The notes beneath the pieces are model-generated. The model worked only from the letters and a program-made list of their open reading frames with translations, had not been told where the DNA came from and did not search any database. This document shows, in pieces, positions 13,601 through 25,084 of a DNA stretch of 64,000 nt. Position numbers and translations under genes: made by a program. Source of the DNA: Brachionus plicatilis (Eukaryota; Rotifera; Eurotatoria; Ploima; Brachionidae); the NCBI GenBank assembly GCA_010279815.1, contig QEOQ01000493.1:418515-482514 (forward strand). Direction: 5' to 3'. How positions within the stretch are numbered: the stretch's first letter is position 1; each line of letters begins with the position of its first letter.

Positions 13601-16125
13601 TTAGACTTTGGTGCCTGATTCGAAAATTCTAACAATTAAAGCAGAAGATAAAGATACCGGAATTAATGGAGAAATATTTTTCTACATTGATCAAAGTAAC
13701 AAGAAAAATTTGGACTGGAAAAATTTCAAAATAGATTCGAAAAGTGGAATTTTGTCCTTAAAAATACCACTAAATCTAAAGGATCAATACATTTACTCAG
13801 TAAGAAAATTTTTATATTCTTTTTTCTAGATTTCAAATTTATGATTTCAATTTTCAGATTGATGTAATTGTTTCAGATAATGGGCAGCCTAACGCGCTAA
13901 AATCACGTTTAACTCTGACATTCATTTTGACTGATGATTCAGACAACACTGCTAGATTTAACTTTAAAAAAATTTGCCAATTACCAGAATTCTATTGTGA
14001 TAAATCTCAGCGATATATCGAAACTAAAATTAAAGAAGAGAACGATCCAAATGAAGCGTCAATGATACTAAACCATGCTTTTAAAGCAGATGTAACCAAT
14101 TCTTTTAGTGGCGTTTGCTATTTTGTTCTCGGTCCAGATAAAGATTTATTCGAAATAGGCTTAAATGGGACTCTCAAGCCAAAAATAAAACTTGATCGAG
14201 AAACTAGAGATGTCTACAATTTGATTATTAAATCAACAGAACATTGTGACTGTTTGCTCAAAGCTGAAGATTATCGATGCAATTTTTGGCGAAAAATTGA
14301 CATCTCAGATGATCCAAGTTTATTGTCACTTAAGATCCAAGTAGATGATTTGAACGACAACTCACCAATATTTGAAAAAAATTTTTATCAAGTTGGCATT
14401 ACTTATGACATCGATTTTGGTGACATCATACTTGAATCAAGCGTAATTTAATTAAAAAAAAATAATAATCTTTTACATTTTTTTTCTTAGGCCACAGATA
14501 AAGACTTGAATGAAAATTTAATTTTTTCAATTGACAATACGTCCATAATCACAAATTCAAACGAAGAAGCATTTCCTTTTGTGATCGAATTTTCCGAAAC
14601 ACGATCCAACAAAGATTTTTATGAGACAAAATTTTTGGTCAAACTAGCCAAAAATTTTGTACCAAGAGCGCAAAATTTTGAAAAAAATATCTATTACCAA
14701 TTTAACCTGAGTGTCTTTGACCAAAGCGGACAAAATTCAAGCGCTACAATTCAAATAATTCTGATAAACAAGCAGCAGCGTGTTAAATTGGTCTTTTCTC
14801 GCTCAATTAACCAAATCCAAGCAATTCAGACTAAATTTAAAGAGTACATTTCTAACTTGACCGGCCTGCGAGCCTTTATAGACAGTGTTCAAGTTCACCG
14901 CAAAGAAAACACTTCATCCCATATGAGTGAAATTTTGATGCATTTTGTTGAGCCCAAATCTCGAATGCTCCGATTAGACCCAAGTTTTAGAAACATTAAC
15001 CCTGAATACATAGTGGTCGATTCGGACACTATTTTAAATATTTTGGATAGATCTAAAGATATAGATTTACTTAAAACATACAAATTGTCTTTGGCCGAAA
15101 AATACGATAATCATGGCCAGTCTATATTTTACAGGTATAGCTCTAGATCAGAGCAAGACTTTGGAACTTTTTTCCTATTATCAAAAGTGTCTAATCAAAC
15201 ATTTTACACCAAATTGATAATTTTGGCCTCTTTTGTTCTTCTGGTATTATGTTCGGTGGCTTTTTTCATCATGTGCTTTTGCATTCGTCTCAAATACAAG
15301 CGAAAACTAAGAGCTGAACGAGCCATGACCAAAGCGTTTGGCTTTGAACAGAGATCTATTGCTTATTCTGATCCCATTGGTGGCTATTTGAACCACGCTT
15401 TCGATTCTAACAGTCTTTTGCCAATACCAGGAACCAATTTATATGCTTATGAAGGCTCAAATCCTGTTTGGATGAACAAATATGACAAAATTGGTTGCTC
15501 AAATAATCAATCATCAGCTGCATCTTCTTCTTCGTCAACAAGCTCAGACACATCAAGGGTTACCAGTTTCGGAAATTCTCAGTATGGATCCAAGAATGTT
15601 AACTGTGATGACAATGCTAAGAATCAGGATATTTCGTCATTCTATTTGAAACAGATTGATTCCCCAAGCACTGATTTTTCACCTGTTTCAACTTCGAATA
15701 ATTCGGATAAAAATGCGGCAAAAAATGAAACCATGTCCAGTGATGTTTTTTCCAATATGTCGCCCAATTATGATCCACCGAAAGAAACTCAGAATCTAAG
15801 CTCATTTAAAGTGGAGAATAATTTGTTAACTTTTGCCGGTGGTCAAAAAAGCGATTTCAATCCAAAACCAGAAGTATTCAGCTTCAAAGAGCAAATTAAG
15901 CTATTGAGTAGTCAGCGTATTAAGTTCAGCAATGGGGATGAGACAAATGCAGCTGCCAAAAATGAAAAGGTTCTTTACCCAAAAACTGTTTCTAGTTTTA
16001 CAAAGATTTTTGATAATTCACAATCGAATTCTGAAAAGATCAACACAACTGATGACTCAATTGACACTACAAATCAATCTAAAGATTTATCTGATATGTT
16101 TGCTGTGGAATCTACTGTGATATAA
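7612..16125 (+). CDS. CDH23: cadherin-23-like protocadherin (12 exons, about 2134 aa)
   Basis: Calcium-dependent adhesion receptor. Exons: 7612-7908, 7963-8527, 9574-9893, 9952-10131, 10188-11006, 11058-11618, 11675-11816, 11873-12751, 12804-13030, 13605-13799, 13858-14442, 14491-16125; all phases agree. A signal peptide (residues 1-20) precedes 13 cadherin linkers of the DxNDNxPxF type at about residues 128, 237, 348, 475, 582, 728, 842, 968, 1088, 1196, 1306, 1419 and 1557, so about 14 EC-like units; linkers 2, 7, 11 and 12 are degenerate. Residues 1685-1790 resemble the membrane-proximal (MAD) domain of CDH23. A membrane span at 1832-1857 leads to a Ser/Asn-rich tail of about 277 residues. 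The tail motif GTNLYAYEGSNPVW (near 1905) closely matches the CDH23 tail, the main reason for the name. Vertebrate CDH23 has 27 EC repeats, so this is shorter. Polyadenylation hexamer at 16224. Confidence 0.85.
8561..9530 (+). mobile_element. decayed non-LTR retrotransposon RT fragment in cadherin intron 2
   Basis: This fragment explains why intron 2 (8528-9573) is about 1 kb while most neighbours are near 50 nt. It reads in the same direction as the gene. It starts with an RT-like RVWHEGLIKL segment, has the motif VPQGSV near 8709, and continues to the RT C-terminal region at 9007-9207 (RLNIIKI, SLYKAIIGS, LQIIQNTA) with frameshifts and stops. The same C-terminal motifs occur at 25085-26340 and 61903-62354, so all three are related jockey/CR1-like copies. 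No functional RT is possible. Confidence 0.8.
13031..13604 (+). other. long intron 9 of the cadherin gene
   Basis: A 574-nt GT-AG intron with no coding similarity or repeat that I could recognise. Confidence 0.6.
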
Positions 16126-16608
16126 TTTGAAATTTTAGTCTAAATAATTGTTTTGATAAATTGATTTTTTATTACTAATCATTTTTGTTATTTTAAACTC
16201 TAATTATTTTTAATGTAAATTTAAATAAATTAAATTCTTCTAACATTATTTATTTTAAAATTTTGATACTCAAGAAGTTAAGTTTGAAATAAAAAATTTA
16301 GCAAAAGAAAGAGGAAATTTTTTAAATATGTAAAAATTTCAGTCATATTTATTTTTAATTAAATGAATATTATGATTTTACATTTTTCAAACGACAATTA
16401 ATAAAAAAAAAGTGAAAGGCTCACAAAATCAGATCAAAAAATAAATAAAATAATGAAAATTACAAGATTAAAATCAAGTCTGTAAATTTTGGAAATGTTA
16501 TTGAAAGAACTTTCTTCTATAAACATTTTGTCTATTATGTTCGACTCGTTTCATGATAAAATGATGACGAGCGTAAGTGTTGTTAGGCTAAGTGTTTTTA
16601 AATACAGT

Positions 16609-16685
16609 CAATGCTCGATTATGTCACCCCATCGGTTCTAAAGAAAAATGGGGTTATAATTCAAATGGGACATAATCAAAAATAC
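16609..16685 (+). repeat. possible Tc1/pogo-type terminal end (TA + CAGT)
   Basis: Starts TACAGTCAATGCTCGATTAT and runs into less AT-rich DNA. TA followed by CAGT is the usual terminus of Tc1/mariner/pogo elements, and a transposase fossil follows 300 bp downstream. I could not find the matching inverted end on the right. Confidence 0.35.
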
Positions 16686-16959
16686 ATTTTTAAGAATAAA
16701 TTTTATTTACAATTACGAAATTTATAATTTTTTTTTTGGAATACAAAACGATTAAAATAACCTAAAAATAATTAAATAAAACTAATAATTTTAGATTGTT
16801 ATTATTTTTTTAGCCTAGATTTAAAAAGTTCCATAATTTGTTTTATATGACTTGATTGAGTATGTGATATTTTTTGTTTTTACTATAAAATTCTTGAGCG
16901 GAATAAGCGATTAACACCAAATTTTGTACAGATAAAGCCAACTGATAATCAAAGAAAGA

Positions 16960-17460
16960 TAAGAAAGATAATCGTCAGTCAATCTGTTTGGTAAAAAATA
17001 GAACTTTACCTTCAAAAATTCTTTGTCTTACCAAAGGATATCATGCTTTTATTGAAAAAAAATATGAATGGAAATATGCAGTTGGTAAACCAAGGTTTAC
17101 AAAATCTCATATAAAAACTGGAAAAATTTCTGTCTGGATGTTAAAAAGAATATTGGGGGAGTGAACAGAAAGAACCGAATTAAGATAAGAAGGATGCAAT
17201 CAGAGAACCTTATTAAAGGATGTATTATTTAACCAATAAAGTAAGGAAATGGTTCTATTAGAATTTGGTGCTGTAAGAGCTTTTATGGTTAGGAATCTTT
17301 TTCCTTATTTGACGAAAGCCTTAATTCTCAGAGATATGTTGATATATTATGAAATAAATTACTTGCATCAATTTATAGTTCTATTTGAATAGATGTGCTA
17401 AGAGAAGATAAGGCTTTCAAATTCCAATGACCATTGCCCTTGCCATCGAGTCAGATAATT
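16960..17460 (+). pseudogene. Tc1/mariner transposase fossil
   Basis: No long open frame, but segments spread over three frames match Tc1-type transposase in the right order: KPRFTKSHIK near 17090, then GNGSIRIWCC (17245) followed by SLNSQRYVDIL, and then, after a frameshift, NDHCPCHRV near 17426. That last segment corresponds to the conserved DNxPxH block holding the second catalytic aspartate of the DDE/D domain. Several internal stops show it is long dead. Confidence 0.65.
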
Positions 17461-18321
17461 GAAATAATGATACCCAGAGGAACTTACCTTCTAAATTGTC
17501 TTTTTTTAAATAATATATAAAAAAAAAATATAAAATATTTAAAATTATTTAAAACTTTATTCAAAAAATGTAAAAATAACACTCAAACAAAAAAATATTC
17601 TAAATGAAAGTTTATTATAATTGAATAATGCTCCTTAGTTAAAATGAAATATTTTCAAAGAGGTTTATTTCATTTTGTTAAATAGGCTTGTTGCATTATC
17701 TTTATTTACCTTGTTACAAAATTTGGTTCAAAATTGTCTAAAAATTCTGCTTTTTAGCTTCTATTAAAAATGTCATTTAATTTAAAAGAATTTAATTTAT
17801 TTTATATCATATCTATGTTTTATTTTAATTTACAATTTATTCATTTAATTAATTTTTTTTCTTTTTTTGTGATTTTTTTACATCGCCCGTAAGGTGTTTT
17901 TTGAAATAAAAAAAAAATAAAAAATTATAGTTATGTTATCCATTATTCTGCTATAGTAAATTAATCTTTTTTAATATTTCACCAATTTTTCAAAGTTTTT
18001 AAACATAAAAAAAAAATTTTATTTCAAAAATAGAAAATCATTACAAAAGTTCATGAAAACTTTTTTTAAAGTACTTAATAGACTAGACTTTAGAACATGC
18101 TCTAAAACTGACGTAAAATATAAATTATCTTAAATTTCTAAAGCATATATGAATTAATATTTTTGAATAAATACCTTAGACTTTGAAACATAAAAACGTG
18201 TATTGTTACGATACAACCACGCTTAAAACTAAATTATTGCTTTTTCAATAAATTATGCAGAGTTTGACTCAATCTGAGTTAATTTCTAATTATTTTAAAA
18301 AAAAATAATTTTCACTTAATA

Positions 18322-19768
18322 ATGAATTTTCTTGCTAAAAAATTTATGTCTAGTAGACTGCTAGTAAATTTTGAAAGCAAATTTAAGACTAGCACAATCA
18401 CATTTGTCAAAAACAAATTATTTTATCAATCTAGGAAATTTTACTCGTTAAATCAGCCAAAAAATTCTTTGATAAACCGATCCAAATTTATTTGTTTTGA
18501 ATCATCTAAATCAAGATTTACTAATCAAGCTGAAGTATTTCAAATTTAAATTGACAAAACATGTAGTTTATTTATAAATCCTTTAATAAAAAAAGATGAA
18601 AGCTCAGGAAATTTCGGTACCAGTTCCATGGGGCGATGTTAAATGCCAAATATTTGGTGATCCGACTAACAAACATGCCAAGCCGATTATTTCAATTCAT
18701 GGATTTTTAGACAATTCTAACAGCTTTAAGCCGTTGGCACCTTTTATATGTCAAAAAGATGAATTTTACATAATAGCTTTAGATTTACCTGGACATGGAT
18801 TCAGTTCAAAATTGCCAGATGGCATACCTTATACACCAAAACTATTTTTGGCTTCAGTTAGACGGGTCATTAGACACTTTGGAATAAATGAATTTTATTT
18901 CATGTGCCACAGTTATGGTATTCATTTGAGTATTTTGGTAAGTAAACTTTTTTTAATCAATAAGTAACAATAAATATTTTAAATAATTTTTAAGTATAAT
19001 ATTGTTTTTAAAAATGAAGTGAAAGCACTTGTTTCTCTTGATTGGATTTTTTCACTTCCAGGTTACAAAATAGGTTTGTTGAAAAAATTTAAAATAGATA
19101 GTAAAAGTTAATTGCATTTGTTTAGAAAATTATGGAGATTTGTGGAAAACTGGAATAGATGGTCTCATTGACATAGAAAATAAAGAAAAAACAAAAAATG
19201 ATGCGGTGCAACCTAAAACTTTGACCAAAGAACTGGCCGTTTCAATGTAATTATGAAAATAATATATTTTTCAAAAACGTTCTTCATATTTTGGAAAAAA
19301 TTAGCTTGATGAAGTACAACAATCATTTGGATGAAGATTCTGCCAAAATTCTGATAGAAAGGGCTTTGGTTAAAAAAGAAAATGGTCGTTTAGAATTTTC
19401 AAGGGATATACGAGTCAAGCAAACAGTAATTTTATAAAAATAAATTAATTTTTTTTAAATTGATGATATTAAAGGTTTCCATGTTCGATCATTATCTTGA
19501 TATGTCATATTTGCTGCCTGAAATCATTAAAGGTATTGATGTGCCATGGTTGATGATACACGCTGATCCACCGGCGTACGGAGAGCGACCGGCAACAACT
19601 ACGATGAATTTTATGAAACAAATTGAAGAAAATTCCAAAACTAGCATTCAATATGAAGTATTCAAAGGAACTCATCATTTTCATATGATTCAACCTAAGG
19701 AGACTGCCGAAATAATACTCAAATTTATTGACAGAATAGCAATAAAAGAAAAAACTTCAAAATTATAA
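18322..19768 (+). CDS. SERHL: serine hydrolase-like alpha/beta hydrolase, copy 1
   Basis: Alpha/beta-hydrolase fold enzyme of the SERHL family; substrate unknown. Core exons: 18596-18937, 18995-19073, 19126-19246, 19305-19425, 19475-19768, giving 318 residues, the usual family length. Visible features are the oxyanion-hole segment HGFLDNSNSF, the nucleophile elbow CHSYG (Ser106 of the core), LDLPGHG, and the C-terminal catalytic histidine region GTHHFH. An upstream exon, 18322-18534, can splice in frame (GTATTT donor, acceptor just before the ATG at 18596) and would add 71 residues rich in K, R and S with few acidic residues, like a mitochondrial targeting sequence. Whether translation starts at 18322 or 18596 is unresolved. 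A paralogue follows 449 bp downstream. Confidence 0.85.
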
Positions 19769-20216
19769 TTTTTGTTTCTTGTTTCATTATTTAAAAAAAT
19801 AAATTTATTTTCTAAATTTTTTAAAGAAATTAAATAAAACAAATATGCTATGATTCTTTTTCACATTAAAATGAAATAAGAATATTTTACATTTTATTGA
19901 ACTCATGTGTATAATTCATTAAAATTATTCAAATTAATTTTCTATATTGTCTGAAAGCTTCATATGAAAAATCATACCATATTTTAAATTAAACCAAAGA
20001 CAAATTTTGATAGAAAGCTGATTTAAGTTTATAAATCGGACTTTGATCTATTTCAACAAACATTTAATCATTTTTTTTCTCAAATTTTCCATTTCATGCT
20101 TTTTCTTAAATAATTCTAATCTCATAATTTATCATAAAAATTTTTCTGAAAAAAATTTCAAAATAATTCGATTGATTTTAGGACTAAATTTACAATTTTA
20201 AAACTTTAAGCTTAGA

Positions 20217-21382
20217 ATGATCCCGAAAAGTAAACAATTTGAAATTGAAGTTGGCTGGGGTAAAATTGCTGGCCAAATATTTGGAGAAATAGGAACACCT
20301 GAACAACCAAATCACCCAATTCTTTGTCTACATGGATTTTTAGATAACTCAAATAGTTTTCGACCAGTAGCATCGTATTTGACCAAAAACTCCAATTATT
20401 ACATGATATGCATTGATTTACCGGGTATGGGCTTAAGCTCGAGCATTTCGGATGGTAAGCTTAAAAATTTTTTTTTAATTTTAATATGCTTATTTATTGT
20501 CGGTTATTTAAGGAATTCCTTATTCGACCAGATTTTTCGTCATGGCTATTAGAAGAGTTACTTTACATTTTAACTTGGAAAAATTTGTTTTTTTAACTCA
20601 CAGCTTTGGATGTTCAATTTCTCTTGCAGTAAGTTAGACAAATTTGAGGAAAAAAATCTTATTTATTTTCAAGTATTCGGCCTGTTATCCAGACCAGGTA
20701 TTGGGACTGGCATTAATTGATTTTGCCATGAAAGAATGCAACATTGAGTTAAGAGTAAATAAAATTTATTTTAATTTAAAAAAAATTAAAAAAATTAAAA
20801 AAAATGAAATTTGATTTGAAGGATAACTTGGGTGAATGCTGGAAAGAAGGTATTGAGGTTTATTTAAAAGCAGAAAAGTTCCTGAAGGACAAGAATGGTT
20901 CAAAATCGGAGTTAACTTATGATCATGCACTGAAAAGGCTTCTGGAATCTAACAAATTTATTGATGAAACAGCAGCTGTAATTTTGCTCGAAAGAGGACT
21001 TGAATTTGTTGATGGAACTTTAAGATATAGCCGTGATATCAGATTAGTTACGGGAGTAAGTCTTGTCAAATTTTTATTTCCAGAAAATTTATTTTCGCTA
21101 AAGATTTCAATGAGAGAATACCATTTAGAATTTCATGGAGTATATGATTGCTTGTTTAAAAATTTATCAAGTCCTGTGATGCTTATGTATGCGACACCTC
21201 CTCCCTTTGGCCAGGAGCTCTTTGAACAAATAATGAAAATAATGAACGAGATTAAAATGAATTCCAAGTCAGAAGTGGAACTTATCCCAGTTGAAGGCAC
21301 TCATCACTTTCACATGCTTAAACCTCAGCAAACTGCAGAAGCAGTTTTAAAATTTCTCCAAGACAAAGTAAGGTTAAATTAA
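20217..21382 (+). CDS. SERHL: serine hydrolase-like alpha/beta hydrolase, copy 2
   Basis: Tandem paralogue of the preceding gene, same strand. Exons: 20217-20454, 20513-20628, 20674-20754, 20822-21055, 21104-21382; 315 residues. It keeps HGFLDNSNSF, LDLPGMG, the nucleophile elbow HSFG, and the histidine region GTHHFHM. The last intron is only 48 nt, a multiple of three without a stop, so exons 4 and 5 appear as one open frame. It is called an intron because removing it restores alignment with copy 1 (VTG joined to ISMREYHLEF, against VKQT joined to VSMFDHYLDM). Some intron positions are shared with copy 1, while one in each gene is private. There is no N-terminal extension here. Confidence 0.87.
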
Positions 21383-21650
21383 AAAAAAAATAATTTTAAT
21401 AAATTCTTTTAAGTTTGAGTCAAACAATAATTATTTACAAACTGACAAGTGAAAAAGTTAATTATTCAATATCCAGTGACTATTGAACAAAAAATTAATT
21501 TAAATTAGATTATTTTTTACTTTTTTAGTCAAATAAATTTTATAAATTTTTAAGTTTTTTTTCTAATTGAAAATTATTCGAGTTTTAATTTCCCCATGTA
21601 ACAAATTACAATAGTTTGTTAACCTCTTCACACACTTTTAATTTTACTGC

Positions 21651-21736
21651 CTCCAAGAAGCACTTTTATTTGTCCTATTGGGTTTTTTTTAGACTGAACT
21701 CATTTGATTTCCAGTTCTTAACCTACTATTTGACTA
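21651..21736 (+). repeat. 86-bp inverted repeat, left arm
   Basis: The reverse complement is present at 24101-24186 with 3 mismatches in 86 by eye. The arms enclose about 2.4 kb that includes other mobile-element pieces. Confidence 0.85.
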
Positions 21737-22045
21737 GCTTGGTTCGGGCTGGTATCAGTGAGACCAACGGAAAACACTAAATCAAACTGTCAAAAATAAT
21801 TACAAATATGAAGCATCTAATAAAATAAAATTTTTTGTGATATTTTTCATCCGCATATGTTATCCAAAACCTTAATAAAAATTTATTAATAATATTTAAA
21901 TTCAAATTTTTTTTAAATAATGTTGATCATAACGATTTAATTGAATGATACCAAATTTAAAGGGAAATTCTCTTCAAAAAAATAAAGTTTAAAACTATTA
22001 AAATAGATGCCTCTACTTTTTTGATCATTATTTTAACTTCAACTG

Positions 22046-22121
22046 CATAGATTTACTAATATCTATATAAAATAACTTATAGCTTATAGAACGATTTTAT
22101 TAAGATAGAACTACTTTTTAT
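22046..22121 (+). repeat. 76-bp direct repeat, copy 1
   Basis: Matches 24199-24274 in the same orientation with 2 mismatches in 76. The second copy lies immediately beside the right inverted-repeat arm, so the block is a rearranged composite rather than one simple element. Confidence 0.85.
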
Positions 22122-22524
22122 TTTTAAAAGTCTATTTCAATATAAAATAACTTTATTTTTATTCGAAAAAACTTTAAATATCTTAAAATCACTTCTAAAC
22201 TCCAAAACTTTACTCGGCGCCTTTTTTTCTTTTAGTTCTTTATTTAACAATTGCTTGAGTGTCCACTTTTTTATCAAAACTACTATCGGACTCACCTTCT
22301 AAATCTAGCATTTTAGAATTTGATGAAGGTAAAAAGCTATTTTAAAATGTATGTCGCATTTTAATAAAGTAAATTTATTTCAGTGATTAAAAACATTTTC
22401 TTTAAAAAATTACAATTTAATTGAAAATTTATGACTTTTTTAGTAAATAAAATTTTTTAAAAGGGGACTCATTTCCTTTTTTTTTGGATAGGGGGGATTT
22501 GAGCTCTCCTTAGCCTCCCTCAAA

Positions 22525-22545
22525 CCCTCTATGGCTACGCCGCTG
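22525..22545 (-). repeat. hAT-like terminal end (CAGCGGCGTAGCC on the minus strand)
   Basis: The minus strand from 22545 reads CAGCGGCGTAGCCAT followed by G-rich sequence, a terminus commonly seen in hAT-type elements across animals. I do not see the opposite terminus, so this looks like a solo end. Confidence 0.4.
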
Positions 22546-23051
22546 TTCGCTACACATGAAAATATGTCTCTAGATTTAATTTTTCAACAAAAACTATTAA
22601 AAATCCCTTTTTACGGAAATTTTTCATTGATTAGTAATAGACTTCAATTTGCCAATATAGGAGTGCTTTTTAATAGTTGGGTTAATTTTCTAAATCAGAA
22701 ATATTTATTATATTTTCAACAAGCTTCTAAGAAACTAAATGAACAAATCATTAATTTTTTACATTCTTCCCAATAAAAAAAATAGTTTTATTTTTTTAAA
22801 CTTTAACTTTAAATATTAAAATCCTTTATTTTCACATTAATTTAATATTTTCATTTTGTAATTGATCATAAAAGTTGAAATTTGATATTTGATCCATTTG
22901 GAATCGTTTTAGCCTTATAGGCAATAAAGTAGAAAATTTAAATAAAATAGAGCATTATAAATACAAAATAAATTAAATTAATTTTTTTTAATTTTTTCAG
23001 ATACTCATTAGAATCTTGTCACCACCATTCACAAATAAGGATGTCAAGTAT

Positions 23052-23834
23052 TTGGGTCTCCCCCAATAGGTGACCAAGCGGTCACGAAATATGTGACCAA
23101 TTCAATTTCTCTCATTTGGTGACCAACAGTGGTCACGTATATTTGACCATGGAAATAACGGTCACGTAATGAGTACATAGGTCACCAAATGAATATCAAT
23201 GGTCACCAAATGAATGACAATGGTCACATGAATTTAATAAAATATTATTACAAAATTTAAGTTAATTTTATAAAATGAATTTTATTTACTTATTATTATT
23301 AATTTCAAATTTTTATTATAATCATTTTTTTGATGAAACAGCAAATTTTATAAAAAATATAGTTAGATTTTATATTAAATCCAAAAACAATTTTAAAACT
23401 ATTCTAAAAATTAAAAATCAAAAATGAATGAACAATTTAAAGTTAGGTCTAAAGATTCATAAAAGTAGAAAACATAAAAATTATTTTTTTTCATTTTATT
23501 TATTAATAAAAATGTATTTTTAAACATTGAAAATACATTTTTATAAACATTGATTTGCTTCGATTTTCATAATAAACTAAATTAAAAAAATTTTTTTTCT
23601 TTTTTTTTTAAATTTAAGTGGTCACGAAATGACGTCGATGGTCACATAATGAGTTTAAGTGGTCACATAAACTACATGTTGGTCACCTAAATAATTTAAT
23701 TTTAAAATTTATTCAAATATTGGTCACCTATTTCCATGGTCAAATATATGTGACCACTGTTGGTCACCAAATGAGAGAAATTGAATTGGTCACATATTTC
23801 GTGACCGCTTGGTCACCTATTGGGGGAGACCCAA
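23052..23834. mobile_element. 783-bp non-autonomous DNA transposon with 106-bp TIRs and GGTCAC array
   Basis: Terminal inverted repeats 23052-23157 and 23729-23834 begin TTGGGTCTCCCCC and match at 105 of 106 positions. Both flanks carry AAGTAT (23046-23051; the right copy overlaps the terminal AA), so a target duplication of 4-6 bp with GTAT as its core is likely. GGTCAC or its complement GTGACC occurs about 19 times in the two ends and subterminal regions, leaving an AT-rich centre without coding potential. Dense subterminal motifs of this kind are typical transposase binding sites. The superfamily is not clear to me. Confidence 0.85.
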
Positions 23835-24100
23835 GTATTTTTTAAGTTGATGCATCGAATTTATTGACAATTAGTAAAAATGGAAGAATGCAAGGTTGAA
23901 TGAAAATTTTTTAGCTATAACTCTCTATTTAAAGCATTTAAAATTTACATTACCAACCTCTTTTTTATAGATCTCTTAATCGTTGCTAATATAACCATTT
24001 GATTATCAAAGTTTTGTAATTAGAGTCCATTAATTTTCACAGTCTTAATTTTTGAATTTTGCTATTATTTTATTCAAAAAAATAGCAAAATTTAATCAAA

Positions 24101-24186
24101 TAGTCAAATAGTATGTTAAGAACTGGAAATCAAATGAGTTCAGTCTAAAAAAAGCCCAACAGGACAAATAAAAGTGCTTCTTGGAG
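24101..24186 (-). repeat. 86-bp inverted repeat, right arm
   Basis: Reverse complement of 21651-21736 with 3 mismatches. Confidence 0.85.
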
Positions 24187-24198
24187 AAAAATTAAAAT

Positions 24199-24274
24199 CA
24201 TAGATTTACTTATATCTATATAAAATAACTTATAGCTTATAGAACAATTTTATTAAGATAGAACTACTTTTTAT
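24199..24274 (+). repeat. 76-bp direct repeat, copy 2
   Basis: Same orientation as 22046-22121 with 2 mismatches. It begins 12 bp after the right inverted-repeat arm. Confidence 0.85.
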
Positions 24275-25084
24275 AAATATTATAAAGTAAAATTGAATAA
24301 AATTTTAAAATTCTAAAATTCTAAAATTAAATTTATTAAAAGAATATTTTTTACCTGGATAAAAAAACAATTGTCCGTGATTAATTCTTTTTGTTACCCC
24401 ATGACGTTGATAAGACCCCCAATTTATTCAATCAAAAATTTATACAATCATGTATAAATATTTGAAAATATTTTCATTACAAAAACAATGCAGGCATAAT
24501 GATGATATCGCTTCTTGAGTGCCTTAAAATAAGATATCAACTTAATATTAAAACACCTGTTAAAGAAACTTTTTATAAGCAATTAGAATTTAATTTTTGA
24601 ATTTTTAAAAAATGAATATGATGGAACATTTTTTCCAGATTTTTCTAGCTTCTGATATTTAATAGTTAAGATTATTTAATTAAAAATTTAATGCAGATGC
24701 AGAAAGTGATTTTTTCTTCATATAAATTTCGAAAGTAAATTTTGTAATTTTTAGAGACTTTGATTTTTTTGTTATCAAAATATTTATTTTATAAAATAAA
24801 AGGATAATATTTTATCTCAGCCTTTTGTTATGGCGCACATATTTTATATTAAAATTCAGAATTTTTTACTTTAAACTGAATTTAGATTCAATTTTTTTCC
24901 CCTTAAACAACTTCAATTTTATTTATAGAACATTCATATCATCTTGTTAGTACATTTTATTAATTAAAGCTTTTTAACAAATTAGATTAAATAAAAAAAA
25001 GTGTCCTCGATTTCAATATATCGTCGAATTTTTTTTCTCAAATCTTATTTGGCTGTAACCTGGAAATTATTTATTTATTTCCAG

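Larger units (their letters stand above)
16230..18321. other. intergenic spacer with transposon debris
   Basis: Between the cadherin and the first SERHL gene. It contains a possible transposon terminus starting at 16609 and a Tc1-type transposase fossil at 16960-17460. From 17500 to 18320 I see only AT-rich sequence, plus a short hairpin at 17881 followed by an A-rich tail that resembles the one at 41120. Confidence 0.5.
21383..25084. other. repeat-rich intergenic block
   Basis: No host gene recognised. It contains, in order, an inverted-repeat arm (21651), a direct-repeat copy (22046), a hAT-like terminus (22525), a 783-bp TIR element (23052-23834), the second inverted-repeat arm (24101) and the second direct-repeat copy (24199). 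An 81-codon open frame at 22531-22776 overlaps the hAT-like end and has no recognisable motif. Confidence 0.6.

Noticed and set aside
22531..22776. 81-codon open frame
   Set aside because: It overlaps the hAT-like terminus and has no domain; likely accidental.
23052..23834. GGTCAC repeats considered as a CRISPR-like or satellite array
   Set aside because: Spacing is irregular, the units are split between two inverted ends, and the context is a eukaryotic genome; a TIR transposon explains it.
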